In this document: positions 23,252 through 31,231 of the stretch, in pieces
Position numbering within the stretch: position 1 is the stretch's first letter
Layout of the letters: each line of letters opens with the position of its first letter
DNA from: Candidatus Phyllobacterium onerii
GTDB lineage: Bacteria; Pseudomonadota; Alphaproteobacteria; Rhizobiales; Rhizobiaceae
Length of the DNA: 64,000 nt
Reading direction: 5' to 3'
Assembly: GCF_028331445.1 (NCBI RefSeq)
Contig: NZ_JAQMHX010000004.1
Span: 393,811 to 457,810 of the forward strand
Notes under the pieces: generated by a model
Databases searched by the model: none
Told to the model about the DNA's origin: nothing
What the model saw: only the letters and a program-made list of their open reading frames with translations
Made by a program: the position numbers and the translations under genes

Positions 23252-23377
23252 CGGAAAATTCGCCAACGCGGGCTGCAAATGGCGCTTTCCTGCGCTCCGG
23301 TGCTTACGTACCCAACGTACGCTGCGCTTCGGTGCTCGAAAATCACCATTTTCGCCACGCCCTGACGGATTTTCGGT
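23252..23377. repeat. Palindromic intergenic repeat, type A, copy 2
   Basis: Starts seven bases after the irr stop. Same core as copy 1 (GGGCTGCAAATGGCG, TGCGCTCCGGTGCTTACGTAC, GTACGCTGCGCTTCGGTGC, TCGAAAATCACCATTTTCG), with ends GACGGAAAATTCG and CTGACGGATTTTCGG. It may serve as the irr transcription stop. Confidence 0.85.
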
Positions 23378-23635
23378 CATGCTCTTATAGGCACGAGCGG
23401 CAACGCATTGGCTGTTGTGCCATGAGGCTCATTGTCCGAGTCGCGAGGCACAAAGCTGTCATTTGTGCTTGTCGCGAATCATGATGCCCGCTAACCTTTG
23501 CCGCATAGGCTTGGCCCACGCCTCCTCCCTCCTTTCGGGAAGTATCGCACATACGGGGTGACATCATCATCGAACCATCTGTTCGAGCGACGCATAAGGA
23601 GGGGTTGCGTTTCCGGCTCGCAACGGAGGTCCTTG

Positions 23636-24349
23636 ATGAAGCTTTCTGCCCCTATCTTCCAATTGAAACGCCGTGCCAAGCTACTGGTCCGGAAAAATAA
23701 TGTTCCTTTGCACGAAGCGCTGGACCAAATTGCGCGCGAGGAGGGGTTTGCGAGGTGGAGCCTGCTTTCATCCCGGCTCGCAGCGGGATCATTGTCGAAA
23801 ACCGTATTATCCCGGCTCAATGACGGCGATCTGCTGCTTGTGGCCGGTCGCCCCGGACATGGCAAGACCACGCTTGGACTTCAGCTTTTGCTCGACGCCG
23901 CCCGAGACGGCAGAAAGGCGATATTCTTCACGCTGGAATTTACCGAGCAACAGGCACGGAAACACATCCGCTCGTTGGATGAAGGTTATCAGGATCTTGG
24001 CGACGCTCTGGAAATCGTGACGTCGAGTGAAATCAGCGCGGACTACATTATTCGCCACTTGTCAGCCTCGGACCGAGGAACAGTTGCCGTTATCGACTAT
24101 CTTCAAATACTCGACCAGCAACGAAGCAACCCAGCACTCTCCGACCAAATTCTCGCTCTTAAGGATTTCGCCAGAAAGACCGGCGTCGTACTGGGGTTCA
24201 TCTCGCAGATCGATCGGTCGTTTGATCCATCAATCAGGCCTCTGCCGGATATTCGGGACATTCGCCTACCCAATCTTGTCAATTTAGGGCTCTTCACGAA
24301 GGCCTGCTTCCTGCACAATGGCGAGGCCCAGCTTCAGGACATAACTTAG
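23636..24349 (+). CDS. Orphan DnaB-like/RecA-fold P-loop ATPase
   Basis: 237 residues. A short N-terminal helical region (~20-50, LHEALDQIAREEGFARWSLL) precedes a RecA-type ATPase core like the C-terminal domain of DnaB helicase: Walker A GRPGHGKTTLG at ~71-81, a FTLEFTEQQA stretch in place of the DnaB motif after Walker A, and Walker B TVAVIDYLQIL. It lacks the DnaB N-terminal primase-binding domain, so it is not the replicative helicase. It starts at the ATG after a GGAGG site; role unknown. It stands alone between two repeat copies. Confidence 0.75.
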   Translation: MKLSAPIFQLKRRAKLLVRKNNVPLHEALDQIAREEGFARWSLLSSRLAAGSLSKTVLSRLNDGDLLLVAGRPGHGKTTLGLQLLLDAARDGRKAIFFTLEFTEQQARKHIRSLDEGYQDLGDALEIVTSSEISADYIIRHLSASDRGTVAVIDYLQILDQQRSNPALSDQILALKDFARKTGVVLGFISQIDRSFDPSIRPLPDIRDIRLPNLVNLGLFTKACFLHNGEAQLQDIT

Positions 24350-24355
24350 AACCGG

Positions 24356-24484
24356 TTTTGAAACTCTACTGCGGCGGTCATCTGACGCGGTTTTCTGCGC
24401 TTCCGGTGCTCACGTACTTGATGTACGCTGCGCTCCGGTTCTCGAAAACCACGCCATCTGACTCGCCGCAGCGACTTTCCAAAC
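24356..24484. repeat. Palindromic intergenic repeat, type B, copy 3
   Basis: Ends GTTTTGAAACTCTACTGCGGCG and CGCCGCAGCGACTTTCCAAAC form imperfect terminal inverted repeats. Core: GCGGTTTTCTGCGCTTCCGG, GCTCACGTAC, TGTACGCTGCGCTCCGG, TCTCGAAAACCACG. It begins 7 bases after the P-loop ATPase stop. Confidence 0.85.
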
Positions 24485-24583
24485 AGACTCTTGGCCTGCT
24501 CGACTACCGCTATCCCATCTCGACCGGATCAACAGGCTGACCCAGTCGAGTGCGAAAGTGGAATGGGTTATTGCTTTCGACGC

Positions 24584-25345
24584 TCAGATTCCGAGACCAC
24601 CGCCGACGTCGATTACACCGCCGGTCATGTAGCTGGCGTCTGGTCCGGCGAGGAAGGTGACGAGCGCGGCAACTTCCTCGAGCTTTGCGATGCGGCGGAT
24701 GGGGTGAAGGTCGAGGAACGCGTCGGGAGCATCAACGTCGCCCATAACTTGTCTCATCATATCGGTCGGCATGGCACCGGGCTGGACAACGTTGACGGTG
24801 ATGTTGCGTCCGCCCAAATCGCGGGCAATGCCCTTCGCATAGCCGTTGATGGCAGCCTTGGTTCCCACATAGTCCGCGAGGCCGGGGAACAGGGAGCGGG
24901 TGCCGCTCACAGAGCCGATGAAGATAATCCGCCCGCCATCGGGGAGCGCCGGCGCTGCCGCGCGCGTGGTCGCCACCGCGCCCATGACGTTGGTCTGCCA
25001 CAGACGGTCGAGATTGACCGTGTCGAGTTCGGGATCGTCGACAGTCTTGCCCTGTACGACGATTGCCGCATTGTTGACGAGGATATCGAGCTTGCCGAAT
25101 TCAGCAATCACCGAGTCGATCAAAGGCTTGGCGGAAGTAAGGTCGGCCTGGTCGCTCTTGATCGCAATCGCGCGGACGCCCTTCGCCTTGAGCTTCTCCA
25201 CGACGGCTTCGGCTTTCTCGGCTGACGCGACGTAGCTTATCGCGACGTCAGCCCCCTGATCGGCAAACGCTTCCGCGATGGTGGCGCCGAGCCCGCGCGA
25301 TCCGCCCGTAACGAGCACGGTCTTGCCCTTCAATGTATTCGACAT
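24584..25345 (-). CDS. SDR-family NAD(P)-dependent oxidoreductase
   Basis: 253-residue classical short-chain dehydrogenase. Visible: the nucleotide motif TGGSRGLGATIAEAFA (~12-27), NNAAIV, a catalytic Ser in IIFIGSVSG, and Y-x3-K in LADYVGTKAAINGYAKG; GPDASYMTGGVIDVGGGLGI is the usual end. An AAAGGGA site precedes the ATG at 25345; a longer frame upstream is not real. It is divergent from a TetR-type repressor with shared palindromes between them, so it is probably the repressed target. Substrate unknown. Confidence 0.9.
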   Translation of the reverse strand: MSNTLKGKTVLVTGGSRGLGATIAEAFADQGADVAISYVASAEKAEAVVEKLKAKGVRAIAIKSDQADLTSAKPLIDSVIAEFGKLDILVNNAAIVVQGKTVDDPELDTVNLDRLWQTNVMGAVATTRAAAPALPDGGRIIFIGSVSGTRSLFPGLADYVGTKAAINGYAKGIARDLGGRNITVNVVQPGAMPTDMMRQVMGDVDAPDAFLDLHPIRRIAKLEEVAALVTFLAGPDASYMTGGVIDVGGGLGI

Positions 25346-25411
25346 GAGAGTCCCTTTCTGTGGACGATCAGGGCGCCGCCTGATCCTGGTGAACGAACGT
25401 AGCCCGTTTCC

Positions 25412-25426
25412 ATAACGAGCATTACG
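25412..25426. promoter_or_regulatory. Probable TetR operator 1
   Basis: ATAACGAGCATTACG, a near-copy of the palindrome at 25472-25485, on the SDR side of the divergent intergenic region. Confidence 0.5.
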
Positions 25427-25445
25427 ATAACGCTTGGTATGAAAT

Positions 25446-25485
25446 TTGACAGATGCCGTCAAGTGTTTTAAATAACGATCATTAT
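25446..25485 (+). promoter_or_regulatory. tetR promoter with overlapping operator 2
   Basis: TTGACA at 25446-25451, a 17-base spacer and TAAATA at 25469-25474. The palindrome ATAACGATCATTAT (25472-25485, 12 of 14 positions symmetrical) overlaps the -10, a layout expected for autorepression. Confidence 0.6.
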
Positions 25486-25506
25486 GAAAAAGACCGGGTT
25501 GCGCTG

Positions 25507-26109
25507 ATGGGACGCCATCGCGAATTTGATGTGGAGAAGGTGCTCGACGCGGCGCTGTGCGTTTTCTGGCGCAAGGGCTACGAGGGCGCATCCTATTCTG
25601 ACCTGACAGAGGCTGCCGGCGTTGAGAGGCCCGCCCTCTATTCTGCATTCGGCAACAAGGAAGCTCTCTTCCGCCGAGCGCTGGATCGCTATTATGAGCG
25701 ATACCTGGATTTCATCCCGAAGTCGCTTGAGCTCCCGACAGCGCGGGCAGTTGCTGCGCATATCCTTTACAGTGCAGCCGAACTCCATACACGTCATTCC
25801 CACCATACGGGGTGTCTCGGGATAAACGGGGTTTTGGCAGGATCGGATGAAGCGGAGCCAGTGCGGCAGGCGCTGATCGAAGCTCGCGCCGGCGGTGAGG
25901 CGCAGCTTCGTGAACGCCTCGAACGGGCAAAGGCCGAAGGCGACTTACCGGAGACGGCCAAACCTGAGGCCCTTGCGGCATTCGTGATGGCTGTCTCTCA
26001 CGGCATGGCGGTGCAGGCCAAAGCCGGCTTCAGCCGCGACATGCTGGAGGCTGTTGCCGAGCAAGCGCTTTCCGCTTGGCCTGCCGGTAGTTCCACGACT
26101 TCTGGCTAA
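25507..26109 (+). CDS. TetR-family transcriptional regulator
   Basis: 200 residues. The N-terminal helix-turn-helix (GRHREFDVEKVLDAALCVFWRKGYEGASYSDLTEAAGVERPALYSAFGNKEALFRRALDRY, ~2-60) is typical TetR; the rest is the variable ligand-binding domain. The ATG at 25507 matches the family start; the upstream extension runs through the operator. Divergent from the SDR gene, which it probably controls in response to the SDR's substrate or a related compound. Confidence 0.92.
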   Translation: MGRHREFDVEKVLDAALCVFWRKGYEGASYSDLTEAAGVERPALYSAFGNKEALFRRALDRYYERYLDFIPKSLELPTARAVAAHILYSAAELHTRHSHHTGCLGINGVLAGSDEAEPVRQALIEARAGGEAQLRERLERAKAEGDLPETAKPEALAAFVMAVSHGMAVQAKAGFSRDMLEAVAEQALSAWPAGSSTTSG

Positions 26110-26125
26110 ATAGACAAAATTTTCC

Positions 26126-28156
26126 CTAGTCGATGTCGATTCCCAACGCACCAGCCAGTGTCTTGAACACGGGCGTATAGAGGTAGCTCAAACTCCGGGC
26201 CGTCGTGGCGGTGATATGGTCTGAATCCCTGTACAGGGGCAGGCCGTTTCGCATGCTGTCACAGCGGCCATTGTCGCAGATACCCTGAAGCGCATCGACG
26301 GTTATGGCCCCGTATTTCGCGGCGTATTCGCTGAGCATGTCGCGGGAGGCAGCTTGCCGCTCTGTAGTGTAGGCCCATGACGGTGCGATATCGGTAGACG
26401 TGCCTCTCGTTGCCGCTTTGGCCAGGGCTTCCGGCATGTAGTGCCCCATTTCCGGGACATCCATCACAAGCACCACTTGCGTGCCATGTCGTTTGAGGTC
26501 GGCGAGGGTCTGGTCCAGAGCGGTAGCAATGGGCGCCGATTCGTCGTCAAGCTGCGGGCGGATCTTGGGATCGAAATAAAGTCCCTGATTAGGCAACTCC
26601 GAGCGGAGGACGTACTTGGGCCAATAGGCAATCATGAAGACCAACGGTATGCGCTTGCTGATGATAAGGTCCCGCACAGCCGCATTGTAGTCAACGCAGC
26701 GCAGCGTGTCTTTTTCGTCTTTCAGTTCCACATCCGGAAGCGGCGGACACGAAGCCCGTGCGGCCAAAATACCGCTGGCACCGGCCTTCGTCGCCGCAAG
26801 GTCAATGGCGGGCGCCATTGAACCGGAGTGCGAGTCGCCCCAAACGAGGAAATTCACATTGTCCGCTCCGGGGATTCCCAGTTGGCAAAGGTTGCCTGAT
26901 TGGACGTCGGAAAGGGAAGGACCCTTTCCACTGGTGTCCTGCATGCATTCGGGACTGGAAAACCGGCTTTCGTCATAGGTGGCATTGTAGATTTTCTGGG
27001 CAACCGGAGTAAGGCGGCCGGGAAGCCCGACTTCGGTGATGACATAATTGCCGAAAGCCACGACCGCTATGATAACCGCCGTCGCAGCGGCGAAGACGGG
27101 TTTGCGGGGAACCGGGCCGGCATGCCCGCGGAACGGCCGCTCGATGAATTGCCAGGAAAAAACAGCCACCATAATCGAAATCGCCACGAGCAGACCGTTT
27201 TGGATAAAGGTGAGCTCGTGACCATTCAGGTAGCGCGTGAAGACGATAATCGGCCAGTGCCAGAGATAGAGCGAATAGGAAATCAGACCGATGAACACAA
27301 GCGGCGAGGACGTGAGAAACAGTCCCGCCGGACCGCGCGCGGCTCGCCCCTGAATGATGAGAGCGGCACCAATGCAGGGGACGAGTGCGGCAAGGCCGGG
27401 AAACGAAGTGCTGTCATTATAGAAGAAGACCGCAAAGCCTATCAGGATGAGTCCGACGGCAGCCAGGATTTCGCCGATAAATGGCTGTTTCGGCCGGGGT
27501 ACGACACCCAGTGCTAGCAAGGCGCCGAGAAGCAGCTCCCAGGCGCGGTAGGGCGACAGGTAAAACGCCTCGACAGGCCTATGCTCGACGGCCCAGACGC
27601 TCGCGGCGAGCGACCCGACAAACAGCAGAATGAGCGCCGGCTTGATCCATTCCCGGCTGATCCTGCTCAAAAGAAGGAGCAACAGCGGAAAGACGATATA
27701 GAACTGTTCTTCGATGGCGAGCGACCATGTGTGCAACAACGGCTTCAGCTGGGCGCTGATATCGAAATATCCGCTCTCTCTGTTGAGCTGGATGTTGGAA
27801 ACAAAAAGAGCAGCCGCCTTCACACTGCGGGCAAAATACTCGAATTCGACTGGCATGAAAAATATCCATGCCATCGCTGCCGATGCTGCGATCATTGCGA
27901 ACAGCGCCGGAAAGATGCGGCGAATGCGGCTTTCGTAAAACCGCCAAAGGCTGAAATCGCCCTGGTCGATTCCTCCGATGATCCGCAGGGCCATCAGATA
28001 GCCGGAAATGACGAAGAAAACGTCGACGCCGACGAACCCGCCCTGGAAGCCCGACATGCCCGTGTGATAAAATACGACCGGCAAAATCGCGATGGCCCGG
28101 AGGCCATCGATGTCGCGGCGATAAGCCAGGCCGTCGCGCGCCTGCCCGGACGTCAT
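26126..28156 (-). CDS. Acyltransferase-3 with C-terminal SGNH domain (OafA/YrhL type)
   Basis: 676 residues. N-terminal acyltransferase-3 membrane domain (~10-370, opening YRRDIDGLRAIAILPVVFYHTG, with about ten helices and EEQFYIVFPLLL). C-terminal periplasmic SGNH-hydrolase domain (~410-676) with the GDS block (VWGDSHSGSMAPA) and the D-x-x-H pair (YRDSDHITATTARSL). Such proteins O-acetylate cell-surface glycans. It is 3 kb from the exo locus and a second protein of the same architecture lies at 53671-55686, so target polysaccharide is open. It starts at the ATG 28156. Confidence 0.9.
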   Translation of the reverse strand: MTSGQARDGLAYRRDIDGLRAIAILPVVFYHTGMSGFQGGFVGVDVFFVISGYLMALRIIGGIDQGDFSLWRFYESRIRRIFPALFAMIAASAAMAWIFFMPVEFEYFARSVKAAALFVSNIQLNRESGYFDISAQLKPLLHTWSLAIEEQFYIVFPLLLLLLSRISREWIKPALILLFVGSLAASVWAVEHRPVEAFYLSPYRAWELLLGALLALGVVPRPKQPFIGEILAAVGLILIGFAVFFYNDSTSFPGLAALVPCIGAALIIQGRAARGPAGLFLTSSPLVFIGLISYSLYLWHWPIIVFTRYLNGHELTFIQNGLLVAISIMVAVFSWQFIERPFRGHAGPVPRKPVFAAATAVIIAVVAFGNYVITEVGLPGRLTPVAQKIYNATYDESRFSSPECMQDTSGKGPSLSDVQSGNLCQLGIPGADNVNFLVWGDSHSGSMAPAIDLAATKAGASGILAARASCPPLPDVELKDEKDTLRCVDYNAAVRDLIISKRIPLVFMIAYWPKYVLRSELPNQGLYFDPKIRPQLDDESAPIATALDQTLADLKRHGTQVVLVMDVPEMGHYMPEALAKAATRGTSTDIAPSWAYTTERQAASRDMLSEYAAKYGAITVDALQGICDNGRCDSMRNGLPLYRDSDHITATTARSLSYLYTPVFKTLAGALGIDID

Positions 28157-28186
28157 TAAGCTGACCAATTCCAGTTTACTCCAGCA

Positions 28187-28405
28187 TTATCCGTGGGATT
28201 TTTTCCGCGCGGCACGGTACGTGCTCTCTGCGAGGATGAGGATGCAGCCCGCCAATAACAGGATACCACCGGCGAATCCAGGCAATCCGGCATATTCCAC
28301 AGCGGCCGCAATGACGCCGATCAAGGCAATCGACCAGAGTGCCAGAGCGCCGTCATCGATGAACATGCCGATCAGTTCTCGTATGGTGATGCGTATGATG
28401 TTCAT
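28187..28405 (-). CDS. Small two-helix membrane protein
   Basis: 72 residues with two hydrophobic helices (ALWSIALIGVIAAAVEYAGL and GFAGGILLLAGCILILAEST). Its ATG shares one base with the stop of the upstream membrane protein, so the two are translationally coupled and probably work together. No family recognised. Confidence 0.75.
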   Translation of the reverse strand: MNIIRITIRELIGMFIDDGALALWSIALIGVIAAAVEYAGLPGFAGGILLLAGCILILAESTYRAARKKSHG

Positions 28406-29157
28406 CAGGCGACTGCCTTTGCGTTGGAGCTGCGATAGTCGCGCAGCATCCGCACGGCGACAAACGAGAAGATTGCAAGGACGGCAAGGATTCCGATCAG
28501 CGACAGATCGGCGCCCGGCCAATCGGCGCCAAGTCCTTCACCGACCCAGAAGATGCCGAATGCCGTAAGTAGAAGTCCGACGACGAATTTCAAGGTGTTT
28601 TCAGGCACCTGCGACAACGGCTTGTGCACGACGAAACCGATTATCAGCACCAGGAGGCAGGCTATAGCCGCGCCAAGGGCGGCATAACCGAGCATGCCGC
28701 GTCCAGCGCCAACCGCGATGACGATGAAAACCACCTCGATACCCTCGAGCAGTACCGCCTTGAACGCAGCGGTTCCGGCGATCCAGTCCGCACGTCGTTC
28801 GGCGTCCTGACGCTTGAGCTGATCGGTCTCCCTGGCGAAGGCTTCTGCCTCGTCGTGAAGAGCAATGATGCCTGAAGCGCGAAGGATGGCTTTGCGCAGC
28901 CAGCGCATTCCAAACAGGATCAGCAGGGTTCCGATGACAAATTGCAGAAGCTCGATCGGGATCAGCCCGAGCAGCGGTCCAAGAATGACAACCAGAGCGG
29001 CTAGCACGATGAGCGCCAGCCCCGTGCCAATGAAGGCTGGCTTCCAGCTGCGGGAAACCCCGACGGCGAGGATAATGGTGAAGGCTTCGACGACTTCGAC
29101 GAAGGAGCCGAGGAAAGCTGCCGTCATAGTCGATACTATGGTCGTGATGTTGGACAT
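28405..29157 (-). CDS. Polytopic membrane protein, COG4280-like, duplicated acidic motif
   Basis: 250 residues with about six to seven membrane helices. Two pseudo-repeats each hold an E-x-x-E type motif in a helix (GSFVEVVEAFTIILAVG at ~16 and LLEGIEVVFIVIAVG at ~130), a pattern shared with cation transporters of the LysE/GDT1 broad group. The loop between the halves is charged (HDEAEAFARETDQLKRQDAERRADW). It resembles the uncharacterised COG4280 membrane proteins; a cation-transport role is inference. The ATG at 29157 is preferred over the GTG at 29175. Confidence 0.7.
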   Translation of the reverse strand: MSNITTIVSTMTAAFLGSFVEVVEAFTIILAVGVSRSWKPAFIGTGLALIVLAALVVILGPLLGLIPIELLQFVIGTLLILFGMRWLRKAILRASGIIALHDEAEAFARETDQLKRQDAERRADWIAGTAAFKAVLLEGIEVVFIVIAVGAGRGMLGYAALGAAIACLLVLIIGFVVHKPLSQVPENTLKFVVGLLLTAFGIFWVGEGLGADWPGADLSLIGILAVLAIFSFVAVRMLRDYRSSNAKAVA

Positions 29158-29489
29158 GGAAGGATTTCCGTTCACGCAGAATGGGACAAAAGATTACTCG
29201 ATAAAAGGTCAAGATTCAGGCGGCCAGAAGGATGAAGCGTTCGGATGGAAAAGAAAACGTGACACGGATGTCGTTGATCTTTCGCTTAGCATGGATTTGT
29301 TTTGCTTCGGTGAGGAAGTGCAACCTGTCACGACCATCAAACGTTTTGTTACCCGGTTATGTTTTGGGATCAGTTTTTTGTTGCTCTTTGCGTGAAGGTG
29401 CATTCTGGTTGCAGATGATGGAAAATCGTAAAATAGTCGGCGATAAACACTTCTGAAGTTCTTTCTCACTTGCGACCAGGATAGCGCCC
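29158..29489. other. Gene-free divergent intergenic region
   Basis: 332 bases between the COG4280-like gene (minus) and the P-loop kinase (plus). It is AT-richer than its surroundings. I see no repeat copy, riboswitch or RNA gene; it presumably holds two divergent promoters. Confidence 0.5.
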
Positions 29490-30107
29490 TTGAACACACG
29501 GATTGATCCGCAGCTTAAAATTATCCTGATCGGAGGCTCGTCCAATGTCGGGAAATCAAGGGTGGCAGGCGCATTGGCGAGCAAAATTGGCTGGCGCTGT
29601 ATTTCAACGGACAGCCTTGCCAGGCACCCCGGCAGGCCTTGGCGACAGTCGAACAAGAAAGTCCCCAACCACGTGGCCGAGCACTATCTTAGTTTAAAGG
29701 CCAATGAACTGCTGGAATCCGTCATTCTGCATCACCGCAAGATGTCGCCACTCGTTGCGGAACTTGTCCGGGCAACGGTGCATGATGAAGGCATGGAGAA
29801 ATTAGTGCTCGAGGGATCGGCACTTTGGCCTTTCATCACGAGTGGACACCGCATGAAGGAAGTTGGAACTGTCTGGCTGACAGCCAGCTCCGACACCTTG
29901 CGCACACGGATCTATGAAGCAAGCGGTTTCCACAATGCCAGCGAACAGAACCGTGGAATGATCTCAAGATTTCTCGAACGCACGCTGCTATTCGATCGAA
30001 AGACCGCCGAACTCGTTAGCGAGCACGGCTGCAAGGTCCTCGATGTTGACGAATACAAAACGACAGAGGACCTGATTGGCGGCATAATGGCTAGCCTCAG
30101 AGCCTGA
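29490..30107 (+). CDS. P-loop kinase, 2-phosphoglycerate kinase-like
   Basis: 205 residues. Walker A is GGSSNVGKSRVAGALA (~14-29), followed by the substrate-side DSLARHPGRPW. The general layout matches small-molecule kinases of the AAA_33/2-phosphoglycerate kinase group; no transferase specificity can be read. TTG start after an AGGA site. The last codons and the stop lie inside the repeat at 30099-30242, so the natural C-terminus may have been changed by the repeat. Confidence 0.75.
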   Translation: MNTRIDPQLKIILIGGSSNVGKSRVAGALASKIGWRCISTDSLARHPGRPWRQSNKKVPNHVAEHYLSLKANELLESVILHHRKMSPLVAELVRATVHDEGMEKLVLEGSALWPFITSGHRMKEVGTVWLTASSDTLRTRIYEASGFHNASEQNRGMISRFLERTLLFDRKTAELVSEHGCKVLDVDEYKTTEDLIGGIMASLRA

Positions 30108-30242
30108 ACCAAAATCCGCCATGGAGGGCTGCAAATGGGCGTTTTTATGCGCTCCGATGCTCACGTACCAAATGTACGCTGCGCTTCGGTGCTCGAAAAC
30201 CACCATTTTCGCTGCCCCCTGACGAATTTTCATTTGGGCTCT
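30099..30242. repeat. Palindromic intergenic repeat, type A, copy 4
   Basis: Ends AGAGCCTGAACCAAAATCC and GAATTTTCATTTGGGCTCT form imperfect terminal inverted repeats. Core GGGCTGCAAATGGGCG, TGCGCTCCGATGCTCACGTAC, TGTACGCTGCGCTTCGG, TCGAAAACCACCATTTTCG. It overlaps the kinase gene end and supplies its stop codon. Confidence 0.85.
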
Positions 30243-30382
30243 CATGGCATCTCCGACGCGCTAGACCAAAAATTGGTGAATGATCTGGCGCACCGGTCTA
30301 TCGTCGCCTAAATAGATTCCTGTCATCGGAACCGAACGTACCTGCATAGCGTCCCGTTCCGCAAAGCCAGCAACGCATTGGA

Positions 30383-31225
30383 ATGATTATGACCGAAGGA
30401 ACGTTGAAGGAACCAAGTCTTCAAGACTCTGAGGCTGAAGAAGTCGAGCAGGAATTCGGGACAGCCGGAATTGCGCCAATGGCTCGCCCAAGCAGGACCA
30501 CACGCTTTTTCATGGGCATCGTCTCCTGGGCAGAGAAGCTCAACCTCAAACACGCCAGGTTTGGCAACCCTCCAGTCTATGACAATGCGGTCTTTCCCTG
30601 GACAAGCGAGATAGAAAAGGCTTGGCCGGACATTCGCATTGAACTCGACCGCGTTCTTCTGCGTCAGAGCGAACTGCCTGCATTTCAGGATATTTCGACG
30701 GACGTCAAAACAATCTCGACGGACAGTCAATGGAAAACCTTTTTCCTCGTCGGATTCGGCGTGAAGTCAAAACAGAACATTCAAGCCTGTCCCAAGACGT
30801 GGACGGCGGTACAGAAGATCCCCAACCTGAAGACAGCCATGTTTTCGATCTTCGAACCCGGCAAACATCTGCCTGCCCATCGGGGGCCTTACAACGGCGT
30901 ATTGCGGCTCCATCTCGGTTTGATCGTGCCGGAGCCGGGCGACAAGCTCGCCATCCGGGTCAAAGACAGGATATGTCATTGGCAAGAGGGCAAAGCCCTG
31001 ATCTTCGACGATGCCTACGAACACGAAGCCTGGAATCATACGGACAAGACGCGCGTCGTCCTGTTCGTCGATTTCGTGAAGCCGCTAAAATTTCCCGCCA
31101 GTTTCATCAATTGGGCGCTTATGAACCTGGCGATCTTCACGCCATTTATCCGTGAAGGCCTCGACAACCACAAGGAATGGGAAAAACGTTTTTACGCTGA
31201 AGCCGAGACCTTGCGAAATCAGTGA
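30383..31225 (+). CDS. Aspartyl/asparaginyl beta-hydroxylase family protein, LpxO-like
   Basis: 280 residues. The C-terminal two-thirds is the Asp/Asn beta-hydroxylase fold: HRGPYNGVLRLHLGLIVPEP carries the first metal His and 2-oxoglutarate contacts, and DDAYEHEAWNHTDKTRVVLFVDF the second His region. A C-terminal hydrophobic stretch (FINWALMNLAIFTPF) suggests membrane contact, as in LpxO, which 2-hydroxylates lipid A acyl chains. Lipid A hydroxylation is therefore the best guess; peptide hydroxylation cannot be excluded. It converges on exoF with 6 bases between stops. Confidence 0.8.
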   Translation: MIMTEGTLKEPSLQDSEAEEVEQEFGTAGIAPMARPSRTTRFFMGIVSWAEKLNLKHARFGNPPVYDNAVFPWTSEIEKAWPDIRIELDRVLLRQSELPAFQDISTDVKTISTDSQWKTFFLVGFGVKSKQNIQACPKTWTAVQKIPNLKTAMFSIFEPGKHLPAHRGPYNGVLRLHLGLIVPEPGDKLAIRVKDRICHWQEGKALIFDDAYEHEAWNHTDKTRVVLFVDFVKPLKFPASFINWALMNLAIFTPFIREGLDNHKEWEKRFYAEAETLRNQ

Positions 31226-31231
31226 TGCGCG

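Noticed and set aside
24491..25225. Open frame of 244 codons on the plus strand
   Set aside because: Antisense to the SDR gene, which has all its catalytic motifs.
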